Notes under the pieces: generated by a model
What the model was told of the DNA's origin: nothing
The model's input: only the letters and a program-made list of their open reading frames with translations
Database searches by the model: none
Shown here: positions 28,397-36,968 of the stretch, piece after piece
How the letters are laid out: every line of letters starts with the position of its first letter
How positions within the stretch are numbered: position 1 is the first letter of the stretch
Origin: Acidimicrobiia bacterium
GTDB taxonomy: Bacteria; Actinomycetota; Acidimicrobiia; Acidimicrobiales; AC-14
Assembly: GCA_023265025.1 (NCBI GenBank)
Contig: JAHFUP010000041.1
Location: 1 to 41,644, forward strand
Direction: 5' to 3'
DNA: 41,644 nucleotides
Translations under genes and position numbers: made by a program

Positions 28397-28990
28397 ATGA
28401 TCACTGCCCGCGGACTCACAAGACGCTACGGATCGACCGTCGCCGTCGACGGACTTTCCTTCGACGTGCAGCCGGGCCAGGTCACCGGCTTCCTCGGCCC
28501 CAACGGCGCGGGCAAGTCGACGACGCTACGGATGATCATGGGGCTGGACTCGCCCACTGCGGGAACGGTGACCATCAGCGGTCGCCCGTATGCGTCGCTT
28601 CGCAGCCCACTCTTCGAGGTGGGGCCATGCTGGACTCCACTGCTGCCATCAACGAGGGTCGCTCGGCCTACAACCATCTTCTGTGCATCGCCCAGAGCAA
28701 CGGCATCGGGCGGCGCCGCGTCGAGGAGGTCCTCGACATCGTCGGCTTGGCGAAGGTCGCCAAGAGGCGGGCAGGAACGTTCTCCATGGGCATGAGCCAG
28801 CGCCTGGGCATCGGCGTGGCGCTCGGAGTTGTTGATCTTCGACGAGCCCGTGAACGGTCTTGACCCCGAGGGCATCGCTTGGATCCGGAACCTGATGCGT
28901 TCACTGGCAGCCGAAGGGCGGACCGTGTTCGTCTCGAGCCACCTGATGGCCGAGATCGCCCTGACCGCCGACGCTGGCGACGTAGATCGC
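28397..28990 (+). pseudogene. Decayed ABC-2-type ATPase gene
   Basis: Three frames together give an ABC ATPase: 28397-~28620 has GLTRRYGSTVAVDGLSF, Walker A GPNGAGKST and a good start; one missing base near 28620 (GGTGGGGCC) shifts to a frame with LDSTAAINEGRSAYNHL and the signature region SMGMSQRLGIGVAL; a small deletion near 28828 shifts again to LLIFDEPVNGLDPEGIAWIR (Walker B) and FVSSHLMAEIALTAD. Homology stops at ~28990, short of the usual C-terminus, and no permease gene follows. Full-length ancestors are ~300 aa exporters of the CcmA/YadG type. Confidence 0.75.
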
Positions 28991-29128
28991 GGTAGCTGGA
29001 ATCGGTCCCGCGATTCACTGTTCCGGAGATGCCGACCGACGGAGCACCGCGCCATCCGAGGGTCAACTCAGCGCTGTGGTCACCGGCCCGGCGATAGAGG
29101 ATACTGCCCCGCGTTACATTCCCTAGTC

Positions 29129-29404
29129 GTGGGCTACAGGCCGACCACGAGGATCGACGGGATTTTCCACGACCTCGTCGTCCGCTACGGCTGGGGGATG
29201 CACGGCGACTCATCGGCGCTTCAGACCACCCCACCCGACGACATCGGTGAGTTCGTCGACGCGCTATTGATCATCGACGGGAGAGACCCGGCGTACGCCT
29301 CGCGCACTGATCGACGGCTCCTCGCCACCCTCGTGAAGGACTGGGTCTTTGATCCTGCTGGGCGTGGAGCGAGATCGGGGCTTCCGCTGACCGCGCCGCC
29401 TTGA
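29129..29404 (+). CDS. Small unknown protein, 91 aa
   Basis: From GTG at 29129 the frame codes an acidic, soluble protein: HDLVVRYGWGMHGDSSAL, EFVDALLIIDGRDPAYASR and LLATLVKDWVFDPAGRGARS. Hydrophobic spacing and lack of Gly/Arg-rich noise suggest a real protein. TACATT at 29115-29120, eight bases before the GTG, is a good -10 for a leaderless transcript. It sits inside the degraded zone, so expression is uncertain. Family unknown to me. Confidence 0.55.
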   Translation: MGYRPTTRIDGIFHDLVVRYGWGMHGDSSALQTTPPDDIGEFVDALLIIDGRDPAYASRTDRRLLATLVKDWVFDPAGRGARSGLPLTAPP

Positions 29405-29868
29405 CACGCCGAGAGCACGGCGCCCGAAGCCGGCGTTCGGGGCGCCCCCGGCGGATCGGCAGCGAACGCGATTAGGGGGCGCCACCGGCCGCCAGATTCG
29501 CTACGCGAATAGCGACCGGCGTCCCAGCCGTCTCCTGCTCGGGCGGCAATTGTCCGGGGGAGCCTAGTTCGATGCCAAGACGGGAATCGGCACAGGAGAC
29601 GCCATACGGGTGCTGCGCGTCGCCCGCTCCAGCGTCGTAGGACGCGTCCCACGCTCACGAGCTGCGCAGTCTGGTCTCCACTGCCCCCGAGGAGGTGCGC
29701 CGTGCGCTCCGGAACCTCGGGCACTCCCGGCTGTCAGTACCCGCGGCCGGTTTCCATTCCATCCAGCGCCTGACGTGGCGAACGCCACCGAAGCTGGGCG
29801 GCGCGTGCGCGACATCGACACCGAGATGACAGGCCACGCCTACCACCGCTATCGCCCGGTCGTCTGTC
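29405..29868. other. 464-bp stretch without a convincing gene; inverted repeats and possible coding remnants
   Basis: Contains GCGCCCCC (29439 region) inverted against GGGGGCGC about 25 bases on, an ATTCGC-TAC-GCGAAT hairpin near 29496, and GTCTCCTG inverted against CAGGAGAC about 58 bases apart. From ~29570 one rightward frame reads FDAKTGIGTGDAIRVLRVAR and a second frame HELRSLVSTAPEEVRRALRN, which look like pieces of one broken gene. No start, no family. The repeats could be remains of a mobile element end. Confidence 0.4.
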
Positions 29869-31287
29869 TCAGCGGCACGACGACACATCGCGGCCCGCGC
29901 TGGAAGGAAGAGATGCGCACGCCACATAGCGAACCGGGTCGGCGTTGTACGTGGCCAGTTCGGCGTCCACCGACCGAGCCGCGGTCGAAAGAGCTTCATC
30001 CAGCGAGGCGGCGTCTGCTGAGGTCGATTTGAGGACCGAGTCCAGGGCGCCGATGAGGTGGCTGTGTGGCCCGATCGCTGGCACAGGGACCGCCGGTGCG
30101 TTCGAAAACAACCCCCACGCCGCAGCCAGTAATGGCTGTTTGGTGAAGACCTCCACCACCATGGGATCTGTCGCAGCCGACCGTCGGGTGGGGAAAAAGA
30201 ACGACTTGGACGACACCATCCCGGCGGCCTGTTGCTTCGGAGCATGCAACCACGTGAGGAAGGACCATGCTGCGCCGCGCGTGGCGACGGTCGAGCTCCT
30301 TGAGATGAACAGTGAGTTGGACCGGATCAATACCCCGCCCGGGCCGGTCGCCGTGGGAACGGGCCCGACCGCGAGAGAGCTCCCACCGATCTGCGGCCGT
30401 GCCTGTGAGGCGGCGACCGACCGGAGATCGGCGATGGGATGGATGGTCATGGCCGCCCTCCCGGCGGCTATGGCGTCAAGGTCACCTTGCGGGGTCCTGG
30501 GGATCGGTGCGGCCAGGCCTTCCTCGATGATCTGGGCGTTCGCCCGGTAGATGCGGCGAGCGGCGTCGGTGTCGAAGGTAGCCCGGGTCGGGCGACCATC
30601 ATGGCCCTCGCCGCCATCAGTCATCGGCGTCGACAGCATCAGCTCGTCAGTGAACCAGAGGGGGCCCATCGGTCGGGCGATCCCGGCCGTGGCCAAGGCC
30701 CGCGCTGCTTCCAGGAGTTCGGCCACCGTTGCTGGGGGCTGTGCCGGGTCGAGACCGGCGCGAGCGAACGCCTTTTGGTCGAACAGGAAGACCTCTGCGT
30801 CGTCCAGGGCGCCGGGCATGGCCCATTGGGTACCGGCCACCTTGGTGGTCGCCAGCGTCTGCGGTAGGAAGTCGCCGAGGTCGTAGCCGGTGGCGTCGAT
30901 GCACACCTGGGCCGCGACGACGCTTCCTGTGTCCACCGCAGGTGCCGTTGCGAACCCGGGCAGCTGGACCAGGTCGGGCAGGCCCTTGCCGCCGGTCGCA
31001 GCCAGAAGGTACGCCCGAGCCATCTTTTCGGCATTGCCCTTGGCCTGGACCTTCACCCGGACGCCGGTCTGAGCCCGGTTGAACTCGGCGGCCAACTCGG
31101 CCAGGGACGGGTTGTAGCTCCACAGGGTCACCTCTACCGGTTTCGTCGACGTCGATGGCGGGATCGCCCCGCAGTCGGTCGGCGCCGCCCCGATGTGGTT
31201 GCGAATCGGTGCCGGCCCGGACCCGCAGGCCGCGGCCAGAGCGGCCCACGCCGCCGCGGCCACCATCCATCTGTATCCCCGTGTCAT
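29869..31287 (-). CDS. Orphan extracellular solute-binding lipoprotein (family 1, sugar type)
   Basis: 472 aa from ATG at 31287. Signal peptide with lipobox AAAC (AALAAACGSGP). The mature part is a family 1 solute-binding protein: VEVTLWSYNPSLAELAAEFN, TGVRVKVQAKG, GLPDLVQLPGFA, TQWAMPGALDDAEVFLFDQK, FARAGLDPAQPPAT, AMTIHPIADLRSV and AAWSFLTWLHAPKQQAAG, i.e. both lobes and the hinge. It should bind a sugar, oligosaccharide or polyol outside the membrane. No permease or ATPase gene is next to it; instead it is the last of three leftward genes for exported proteins, 8 bp after the SOD-like gene. The C-terminal ~30 residues are unusual for the family. Confidence 0.9.
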   Translation of the reverse strand: MTRGYRWMVAAAAWAALAAACGSGPAPIRNHIGAAPTDCGAIPPSTSTKPVEVTLWSYNPSLAELAAEFNRAQTGVRVKVQAKGNAEKMARAYLLAATGGKGLPDLVQLPGFATAPAVDTGSVVAAQVCIDATGYDLGDFLPQTLATTKVAGTQWAMPGALDDAEVFLFDQKAFARAGLDPAQPPATVAELLEAARALATAGIARPMGPLWFTDELMLSTPMTDGGEGHDGRPTRATFDTDAARRIYRANAQIIEEGLAAPIPRTPQGDLDAIAAGRAAMTIHPIADLRSVAASQARPQIGGSSLAVGPVPTATGPGGVLIRSNSLFISRSSTVATRGAAWSFLTWLHAPKQQAAGMVSSKSFFFPTRRSAATDPMVVEVFTKQPLLAAAWGLFSNAPAVPVPAIGPHSHLIGALDSVLKSTSADAASLDEALSTAARSVDAELATYNADPVRYVACASLPSSAGRDVSSCR

Positions 31288-31295
31288 CCGACGAC

Positions 31296-31820
31296 TCAGA
31301 ACTGCACTGGCAGGCAGGCGATGCGCCCGCCGGCCAGCCCGGTTCCCGGCTGGGTCGGGTTGGCGTGGACGACGACCGACCGTGCGGCACCCGGTGCGAT
31401 CACGAAAGGCACGACGGTGGAGGCCACGGCGACACCCCCGGGCCGCACAGCGAAGTCGAGCCAGACTTCGTTCAGACGGCTCGGCGCGCCACCGGCGCCG
31501 GAGTTGTAGTGCCCCAGCGCCGCCGCGCCACTGCCGGCCAGGCAGGGACCGACGTGCACGTGGGCGCCGTATGTCGTGCCGACGGACGCCGTCGACAGGC
31601 CGGTAAGGACGAAGTAGACGTAAGCGTTGCCGTCCCCCGGGGCGACCGCGTACAGCCGGGCGTAGGCCCCGTCCGTAGCATCGGCCACCGGCGACAGGTC
31701 GGAAAGCGCGGCGGACGACCTCACCACCGATGGTGCCGCGTGGGCTGGTGGCGCTACGCCCAGCATCGTCACGGCCGGCGTGAGGCCGGCAAGCAGAGTG
31801 AAAGTCCGTCGAAGTCGCAT
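31296..31820 (-). CDS. Secreted Cu/Zn superoxide dismutase-like protein
   Basis: 174 aa from ATG at 31820, chosen because GGAAGGA lies ~9 bases upstream and a clean signal peptide follows, with cleavage after AHA. The mature domain has the SodC-type pattern YGAHVHVGPC (two His ligands and the disulfide Cys), GHYN (bridging His position), NEVWLDF, SVVVHANPTQPG (fourth His) and GGRIACLPVQF (second Cys). The zinc-loop His residues are not evident, so it may be a copper-only enzyme or a non-catalytic relative. Middle gene of the cupin - SOD-like - binding protein operon. Confidence 0.75.
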   Translation of the reverse strand: MRLRRTFTLLAGLTPAVTMLGVAPPAHAAPSVVRSSAALSDLSPVADATDGAYARLYAVAPGDGNAYVYFVLTGLSTASVGTTYGAHVHVGPCLAGSGAAALGHYNSGAGGAPSRLNEVWLDFAVRPGGVAVASTVVPFVIAPGAARSVVVHANPTQPGTGLAGGRIACLPVQF

Positions 31821-31870
31821 CTTGATGTTTCCTTCCGGTTGGTCGCTCATGGTTCGGAGCGAGTACTGGT

Positions 31871-32365
31871 TCACGACGGCAGGCAGCCGTCTGGGGCAGA
31901 TACCGGGACGGAGAAGTCGCTGGCCGAAGCGCCCAGGCCGGAGACGTTTGTGACCACCATGTGCACGGGGCCCCCGCCGTCGTTCCTCGCCATGTGAGGG
32001 TTCGGTCCGCCGATGTAGGCGTCGCCCGCCGCATAGGTGCGCCGTATGCAGTCATCGTCGTAGACGGCCAGCGTCCCCGAGACCACAGTCACGACGTGCG
32101 TGCCTTCGTGCCGGTGCCAGCCGCTGCTTTGACCGGGCTCGTACACCGACGCGTACACGCTGACGCCAATCGGGGTCGCAAGGGATGAAGCCGCGAGCGG
32201 AGGCGCCGCCGGCGCCCCGTCGCTACCCGACCGACTGGCTATCATCCACGCGACGCCGAGACACAGTGCCCCCGCGATCGCGAGCACCCGCCCCAGCCAA
32301 CCACGACCGGCCCGCTCCCCGGCGGAGAGCGGGCCGGTCGTGGTTGGCGGCGTGATTGTCACCAT
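31871..32365 (-). CDS. Membrane-anchored cupin
   Basis: 164 aa from ATG at 32365. A ~25-residue cytosolic start, one membrane segment (VLAIAGALCLGVAWMI), then an extracytoplasmic cupin_2 domain: SSGWHRHEGTHVVTVVSGTL carries the metal-binding HxH and Glu, and PNPHMARND the second His. Probably binds a metal ion near the cell surface. First gene of a leftward operon with the SOD-like and solute-binding proteins. Codons ~6-23 are formed by a perfect 22-bp inverted repeat, an odd feature for a coding region. Confidence 0.8.
   Translation of the reverse strand: MVTITPPTTTGPLSAGERAGRGWLGRVLAIAGALCLGVAWMIASRSGSDGAPAAPPLAASSLATPIGVSVYASVYEPGQSSGWHRHEGTHVVTVVSGTLAVYDDDCIRRTYAAGDAYIGGPNPHMARNDGGGPVHMVVTNVSGLGASASDFSVPVSAPDGCLPS
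32296..32348. repeat. Perfect 22-bp inverted repeat with 9-bp loop inside the cupin gene
   Basis: Arms 32296-32317 and 32327-32348 are exact reverse complements (GCCAACCACGACCGGCCCGC onward), separated by CCCGGCGGA. It lies 17 bp downstream of the cupin start codon. As RNA it would be a very stable hairpin close to the ribosome. No T-run follows on either strand. Confidence 0.9.
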
Positions 32366-32588
32366 CGCTGTCTGCTCCCGCTCCCCTTGGCTACTGGACA
32401 CACCGTGACGATGAAGGTCGAGCCTTGAGCACGCCTTGAACCCCACTGGAACGGGCGGTCCCAGCCACCGCTCCAGTGCCACGCAAGGTTCGTTCAAGCG
32501 AGGCAGCACATCGTGGGAAACACCCGAGCGGTGGGCTCGGAGTGGACGGTCGTCGCCGACAGACGACACCAATACAGGGGGAATGGAC

Positions 32589-33083
32589 ATGAACAATGAA
32601 CCGGCCGCGACGGCAGCTGGGCAAGGAACAAGCGTCCTCGCGGCAGGCGCCGGACGAACCTTCTCCAATGAAGACCAGGGGCAGCCGATCCCTCATCGGA
32701 ACGAGGACCTCCTACGCAAGGTCTATGTCGCGTTCGCCACCGGCGACCTCGCCACTCTCGTCGGGCTCTTCACCGACGACTTCGAGTGGCACATGGCCGG
32801 TCAGTTCCCTCTGGCCGGCGATTACAAGGGTGCCGAGGAGGTCAAGGGCCTGTTCAGCAAGATCTTCGAGCTGCTCGGCCCCGACGGCTCACTCCAGCTG
32901 GATCCCGAGGAGATACTGGCCAACGACGACTATGCCATGGCCCTTGTGCACTACATCGGGCGTCGCGGCGACAAGGTCCTGGACATGAGAAACATCCACG
33001 TCTGGAGGGTGGCGGGCGGCGAGCTGGCCGAGTACTGGTTCCACCCGCGAGACCTGCGCGCCGTGGAGACGTTCTGGTCCTGA
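32589..33083 (+). CDS. SnoaL-like (NTF2-fold) protein
   Basis: 164 aa from ATG 32589 (AGGGGGA 7 bases upstream; ATG 32583 is too close to it). After a ~35-residue low-complexity start, HRNEDLLRKVYVAFATGDLA, LVGLFTDDFEWHMAGQFPLA, YKGAEEVKGLFSKIFELLG and MRNIHVWRVAGGELAEYWFH match the SnoaL/ketosteroid-isomerase-like fold. Such proteins bind or isomerise small hydrophobic compounds, often in polyketide or xenobiotic metabolism. Followed by a SARP regulator, which makes a secondary-metabolism link possible but unproven. Confidence 0.85.
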   Translation: MNNEPAATAAGQGTSVLAAGAGRTFSNEDQGQPIPHRNEDLLRKVYVAFATGDLATLVGLFTDDFEWHMAGQFPLAGDYKGAEEVKGLFSKIFELLGPDGSLQLDPEEILANDDYAMALVHYIGRRGDKVLDMRNIHVWRVAGGELAEYWFHPRDLRAVETFWS

Positions 33084-33174
33084 AACCTTCCGCAGGACTA
33101 GGCATTTGCCCGGGGCGAAGCCCGCCCCGCTCCTCCTAGGGTGCACCGCAGGTGTCAGAGGAGGGGAGAGGCAA

Positions 33175-34101
33175 GTGGGTTCGGTGCGTAACTGCCCGCG
33201 ACAGGGGGCGTTGGCCCCACCGCCTGAGGCGGCGCAATTCCGGATCTTGGGAACGTTGGAGGTAATCGACGGATTGCGGTCGCTCGATCTCCACCGGCCC
33301 AAGCCGCTCGCGCTGCTGGCCATGTTGTTGCTGCACCCCAACCATGTGGTGTCGTCCGATCGGCTCGTGGAGGCACTGTGGGGCGACGGGCCTCCGCGTA
33401 GCGCCGCCAATACGCTCCAGAGCTACGTCTGCCTTCTCCGCCAGGTACTTGCACAGCTACGCGGAGGCGCGGCCATCCGAACCCACACCACCGGCTACAT
33501 CCTCGCCGTCGACACGGAGCAGATCGACGCCCAGCGGTTCGAGCGCCTGGTAACGGAAGGAAGGGACGCGCATGCCTTGGGCGACGCCAGGCATGCGGCC
33601 AAGGTGCTCGGCGACGCGCTGGCCCTGTGGCGAGGACCGGCGCTGGCCGACTTCGCCTACGAAGGTTTCGCCGACGCCGAGGCCGCCCGGCTGGAGGAGT
33701 TGCGCCTGGCCACGGTGGAGCAACATGCGCAGGCCCAGCTGGCTCTCGGGCGGCACTTGCAGCTGACCTCCCCCCTCCGGGCGCTCGTCGCGGACCATCC
33801 CCTCCGGGAGCCCCTGTGGGCGCTGCTGATGCTCGCCCTGTACCGCTGCGGGCGACAGGCCGAGGCACTTCGAGCCTTCCAGGCGGCCAAGGCGGCTTTG
33901 CGGGACGAGCTCGGCATCGACCCCTGCCCGGCATTGTGCCGCATGGAGGCCGACATCCTGGCCCAGGCGCCGGCGCTGGAGTGGCCGGGCCACGCCGCTG
34001 TGCCCGCCCATTCAGCGACAGTCACCCCGATTCATCAAGCGCGTCTGCCGGCAGCCGTTGGCCGTGCCGGGCAGACGATGACCAGCCCCGGTCAGGGATG
34101 A
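33175..34101 (+). CDS. SARP-family transcriptional regulator
   Basis: 308 aa from GTG at 33175 behind a strong GAGGGGAGAGG. Residues ~20-105 are an OmpR-type winged helix (FRILGTLEVIDG, KPLALLAMLLLHPNHVVSSD, NTLQSYVCLLRQ, TTGYILAV), residues ~112-260 the bacterial transcriptional activation domain (BTAD; FERLVTEGRDAHAL, EPLWALLMLALYRCGRQAEA, LRDELGIDPCPAL). Small SARPs activate secondary-metabolite genes. No biosynthetic cluster is in the window; the next gene, 25 bp on, is a LAL regulator, and the pair looks like one split SARP-LAL system. Confidence 0.93.
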   Translation: MGSVRNCPRQGALAPPPEAAQFRILGTLEVIDGLRSLDLHRPKPLALLAMLLLHPNHVVSSDRLVEALWGDGPPRSAANTLQSYVCLLRQVLAQLRGGAAIRTHTTGYILAVDTEQIDAQRFERLVTEGRDAHALGDARHAAKVLGDALALWRGPALADFAYEGFADAEAARLEELRLATVEQHAQAQLALGRHLQLTSPLRALVADHPLREPLWALLMLALYRCGRQAEALRAFQAAKAALRDELGIDPCPALCRMEADILAQAPALEWPGHAAVPAHSATVTPIHQARLPAAVGRAGQTMTSPGQG

Positions 34102-34126
34102 CGTCACTTGCCCCGGCGGGCTGCCC

Positions 34127-36913
34127 TTGGCTTCGCCTCGGTGGTGTGGGATCCTCGTCCTCACGGAAGAGGACTTCGTCGGACGGCGGCAGGAACTCAC
34201 GGTCCTGGAGGACGCGCTCGAGGAGGCGCGGGCCGGCCGTCCGCGGGTCGTCCTGGTCCACGGCGAGCCGGGCATGGGCAAGAGTGCCCTGCTGCGGCGA
34301 TTCCTTGGTGGCGTTCGCGGCATCCAAATCCTGCGGGCCAGCGGCGACGAGGTCGAGACCACGCTCGCGTATGGCGTGGTCGGCCAACTCCTAACCGGGC
34401 TGCCAGAGCCGTTGCCAGGTCCGCTTTCAGGCATCGGCGCAGCCGCCGTGGCAAGCCCCGATGCCCTTACCGTGGGCGCCGGCCTGGTGGAGCTGTTGGG
34501 CGTGCTCCAGGACGACGGCGCCGTCGTCGTGGTAGTCGACGATGCCCATTGGGGCGACGCGCCCTCGCTCCATGCGCTGACCTTCGCCCTACGACGCCTC
34601 CGGATCGACCGAGTGCTGGCCGTGCTTGCCGTCCGAGACGAGGCCCGGGACGCGATCCCCAGTGGTCTCCATCGCCTACTCGCCACCGACGTGGGTGCCG
34701 ACGTGGCTCTCGGAGGGCTATCCGTGCCTGACCTGCGACAGCTGGCTTCCTACCTGGGCGCTGGCAAGCTGCCCACGGCGGCAGTGGAACGCCTATCCCG
34801 CCACACCGGGGCCAGCCCGCTCCATGTGCGGGCGCTGCTGGCCGAGCTACCTGTCTCCGCTCTCTTCGCCGAGGACCTGCCCGCGCCCCGCTCCTTTAGC
34901 GCGTTCGTCCTGTCGCGATTGGCCGCCTGCCCGTCGGACGCCCAGGCTTTGGTAGCGGCCGCATCGATCCTGGGCCTGCGTTCCGGCTTGGGCCTCGCTG
35001 CCCGCCTCGGCGGCGTAGATGACCCCCTCTCCGCCCTGGAAGCGGCCGACGGCGCAGAGCTGCTTCAAGCCAGCGCGAGCCCCGGAGCGAACGAAATCGG
35101 CTTCACTCATCCTCTCGTGCGGGGGGCCGTCTACCACCACATCGCCCCGACCCGCAGGGCGGCGCTGCACGCCCTGGCGGCCACCCTGGTCGAGGATGAA
35201 GGCTCGGCTTTGCGCCACCGGGTGGCGGCCGCTCCCGCCGACGACGCCGAGCTGGCTCGAGAGGTCGCGGCCTTCGCCAACCGGGAGGCCCGGCGAGGGG
35301 CGTGGGCCGCGGCCGCCTCCGGCTTCTTATCCTCCGCCCGCCTCAGCCCCACGAGGCCGGAGCGCGAACGGCGGTTCATCGAGGCGGTGGACTGCCTTCT
35401 GGTCGCCGGGCACTACGCCGAAGCCGGCGCGCTGGCCGAGGGCCTCCTGCACTTCGCCGACGGCCCCCGCCGCCGCTGGGCGCTCGGCCAGCTGGCCTTC
35501 GTGACCGGTCGCCTTGACGAAGCCGAGCCGCTGCTCCTGAGTGCGTGGGAGGCCACCGACAAACAAGCCGAAGCTGAGCTGGCGGCGCGCATCGCCACGC
35601 AGCTCGCCGCTGTCTACATCAAGCGGGCCTGGGGTTCCCACACCGTCGAGTGGGCGCGCCGGGCGCTCGGCGCCGCGCCCGACCTCAGCGTCGGCGTGGC
35701 CACGCCGCCCTGGTTGCTCGTGCTCGGGCTCGCCCTCAGCGGCCGAGCCGAGGAGGGCCTGTCGCTGGTGGACCGGTTGCCGGACCACCACGGGGAACCG
35801 GACGCCCGACAGGTCGAGTGGCTGTCTGGCCGGGGGACGGTCAGGATGTGGACCGACGACCTTCGGGGCGCCGCCGACGACCTCATGACAGTGGCAGAGA
35901 CATGCCGCCGGCGAGGGCCGTTCAACCTCGGCGTGATCGCCACCTACTACCTCAGCGACACCGAGTACCGCCTCGGCGATTGGGACGAAGCAGTCCTCCA
36001 CGGCGAGCTCGCCGTTTCGGCCGCCGAGGCGGCCGAGCAGGCGTGGGTGCTGGCCATCCCCCATGCCGTCGCCAGCTTCCCTCTGGCCGCGCGCGGCGAG
36101 TGGGAACAGGCGGAACTCCACGCCCGGGCTGCGGCAGAGGCGGCCGCAGTCCTCGGTGTGGTTGCCGACACCCTGTGGGCCGCGGTGGCCCAAGCCCGGA
36201 TTGCGTTCGCCGCCGGAGACTTCGCCGCCATCGTCACCGCCTTGGCCCCTTTGCGGGAGCTGGCCGCTGGCGGGCCGGGTATCGAGGAGCCGAACCTGCA
36301 GCCGTGGCGCGAGCTGTACGCCGACGCGCTCGTCCGGCTCGGACGCCTAGAGGACGCAGAGGAGGTCCTGGTTCCGTTGGAGTCGCTGGCCGCCGAGCGT
36401 GACCGCCGCTCCTCTCTGGTGGGGGCCGCCCGGGTCCGCGGTGCGCTAGAAGCCGCCGCCGGCCGCCATGACGACGCTCACGCCGCGTTCGAGGCCGGGC
36501 TGGCCCACGCCGCGCACGTCGAGATGCCGTTCGAGCGAGCGCTCCTCGAAGACGCGTATGGGCGCTTCCTACGACGAGCGGGCGAGCGACGGTTGGCGAG
36601 GGAACGGCTCGGGGCCGCCCACCAAACGTACGTACGTCTGGGGGCGCGCCCGTTCATGGAGCCGGTCGAGCGAGAGCTGGCGGCCTGCGGGCTGACTCCT
36701 GCCCGCCGGTCACCGGCCCGCCATCTCGAGCTTACGCCCCAAGAGCTCGCCGTGGCCCGGCTGGTGGCGACGGGCAAGACCAACCGGGAAGTGGCGGCCG
36801 AGCTGGTCGTCAGCGTCAAGACGGTCGGCTATCACCTCGGCAACGTCTTCACCAAGCTGGGGGTGTCGTCCCGGACCGAGCTGGCCGCTCACTTCATCGC
36901 CTCCGGAACCTGA
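34127..36913 (+). CDS. Second LAL-type LuxR regulator
   Basis: 928 aa if started at TTG 34127, the only plausible in-frame start near the conserved DFVGRRQEL; GGCGGG is 7 bases upstream. ATPase with Walker A GEPGMGKS (46-53) and Walker B VVVVDDAHWGD, a long helical repeat region, and a C-terminal LuxR domain (LTPQELAVARLVATGKTNRE, VKTVGYHLGNVFTKLGVSSR). Close in plan to the regulator at 23240-26041 but clearly diverged. It is probably co-transcribed with the SARP gene 25 bp upstream. Confidence 0.92.
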   Translation: MASPRWCGILVLTEEDFVGRRQELTVLEDALEEARAGRPRVVLVHGEPGMGKSALLRRFLGGVRGIQILRASGDEVETTLAYGVVGQLLTGLPEPLPGPLSGIGAAAVASPDALTVGAGLVELLGVLQDDGAVVVVVDDAHWGDAPSLHALTFALRRLRIDRVLAVLAVRDEARDAIPSGLHRLLATDVGADVALGGLSVPDLRQLASYLGAGKLPTAAVERLSRHTGASPLHVRALLAELPVSALFAEDLPAPRSFSAFVLSRLAACPSDAQALVAAASILGLRSGLGLAARLGGVDDPLSALEAADGAELLQASASPGANEIGFTHPLVRGAVYHHIAPTRRAALHALAATLVEDEGSALRHRVAAAPADDAELAREVAAFANREARRGAWAAAASGFLSSARLSPTRPERERRFIEAVDCLLVAGHYAEAGALAEGLLHFADGPRRRWALGQLAFVTGRLDEAEPLLLSAWEATDKQAEAELAARIATQLAAVYIKRAWGSHTVEWARRALGAAPDLSVGVATPPWLLVLGLALSGRAEEGLSLVDRLPDHHGEPDARQVEWLSGRGTVRMWTDDLRGAADDLMTVAETCRRRGPFNLGVIATYYLSDTEYRLGDWDEAVLHGELAVSAAEAAEQAWVLAIPHAVASFPLAARGEWEQAELHARAAAEAAAVLGVVADTLWAAVAQARIAFAAGDFAAIVTALAPLRELAAGGPGIEEPNLQPWRELYADALVRLGRLEDAEEVLVPLESLAAERDRRSSLVGAARVRGALEAAAGRHDDAHAAFEAGLAHAAHVEMPFERALLEDAYGRFLRRAGERRLARERLGAAHQTYVRLGARPFMEPVERELAACGLTPARRSPARHLELTPQELAVARLVATGKTNREVAAELVVSVKTVGYHLGNVFTKLGVSSRTELAAHFIASGT

Positions 36914-36968
36914 GCCGGGCACACATGGCGAGTTTCGAGCGGGCGGTCGGAGTGCCGGGTACCGCCGT

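Noticed and set aside
32296-32348. 22-bp stem in the cupin gene as a Rho-independent terminator
   Set aside because: No T-tract on either strand, and it lies inside a gene with good coding evidence through it.
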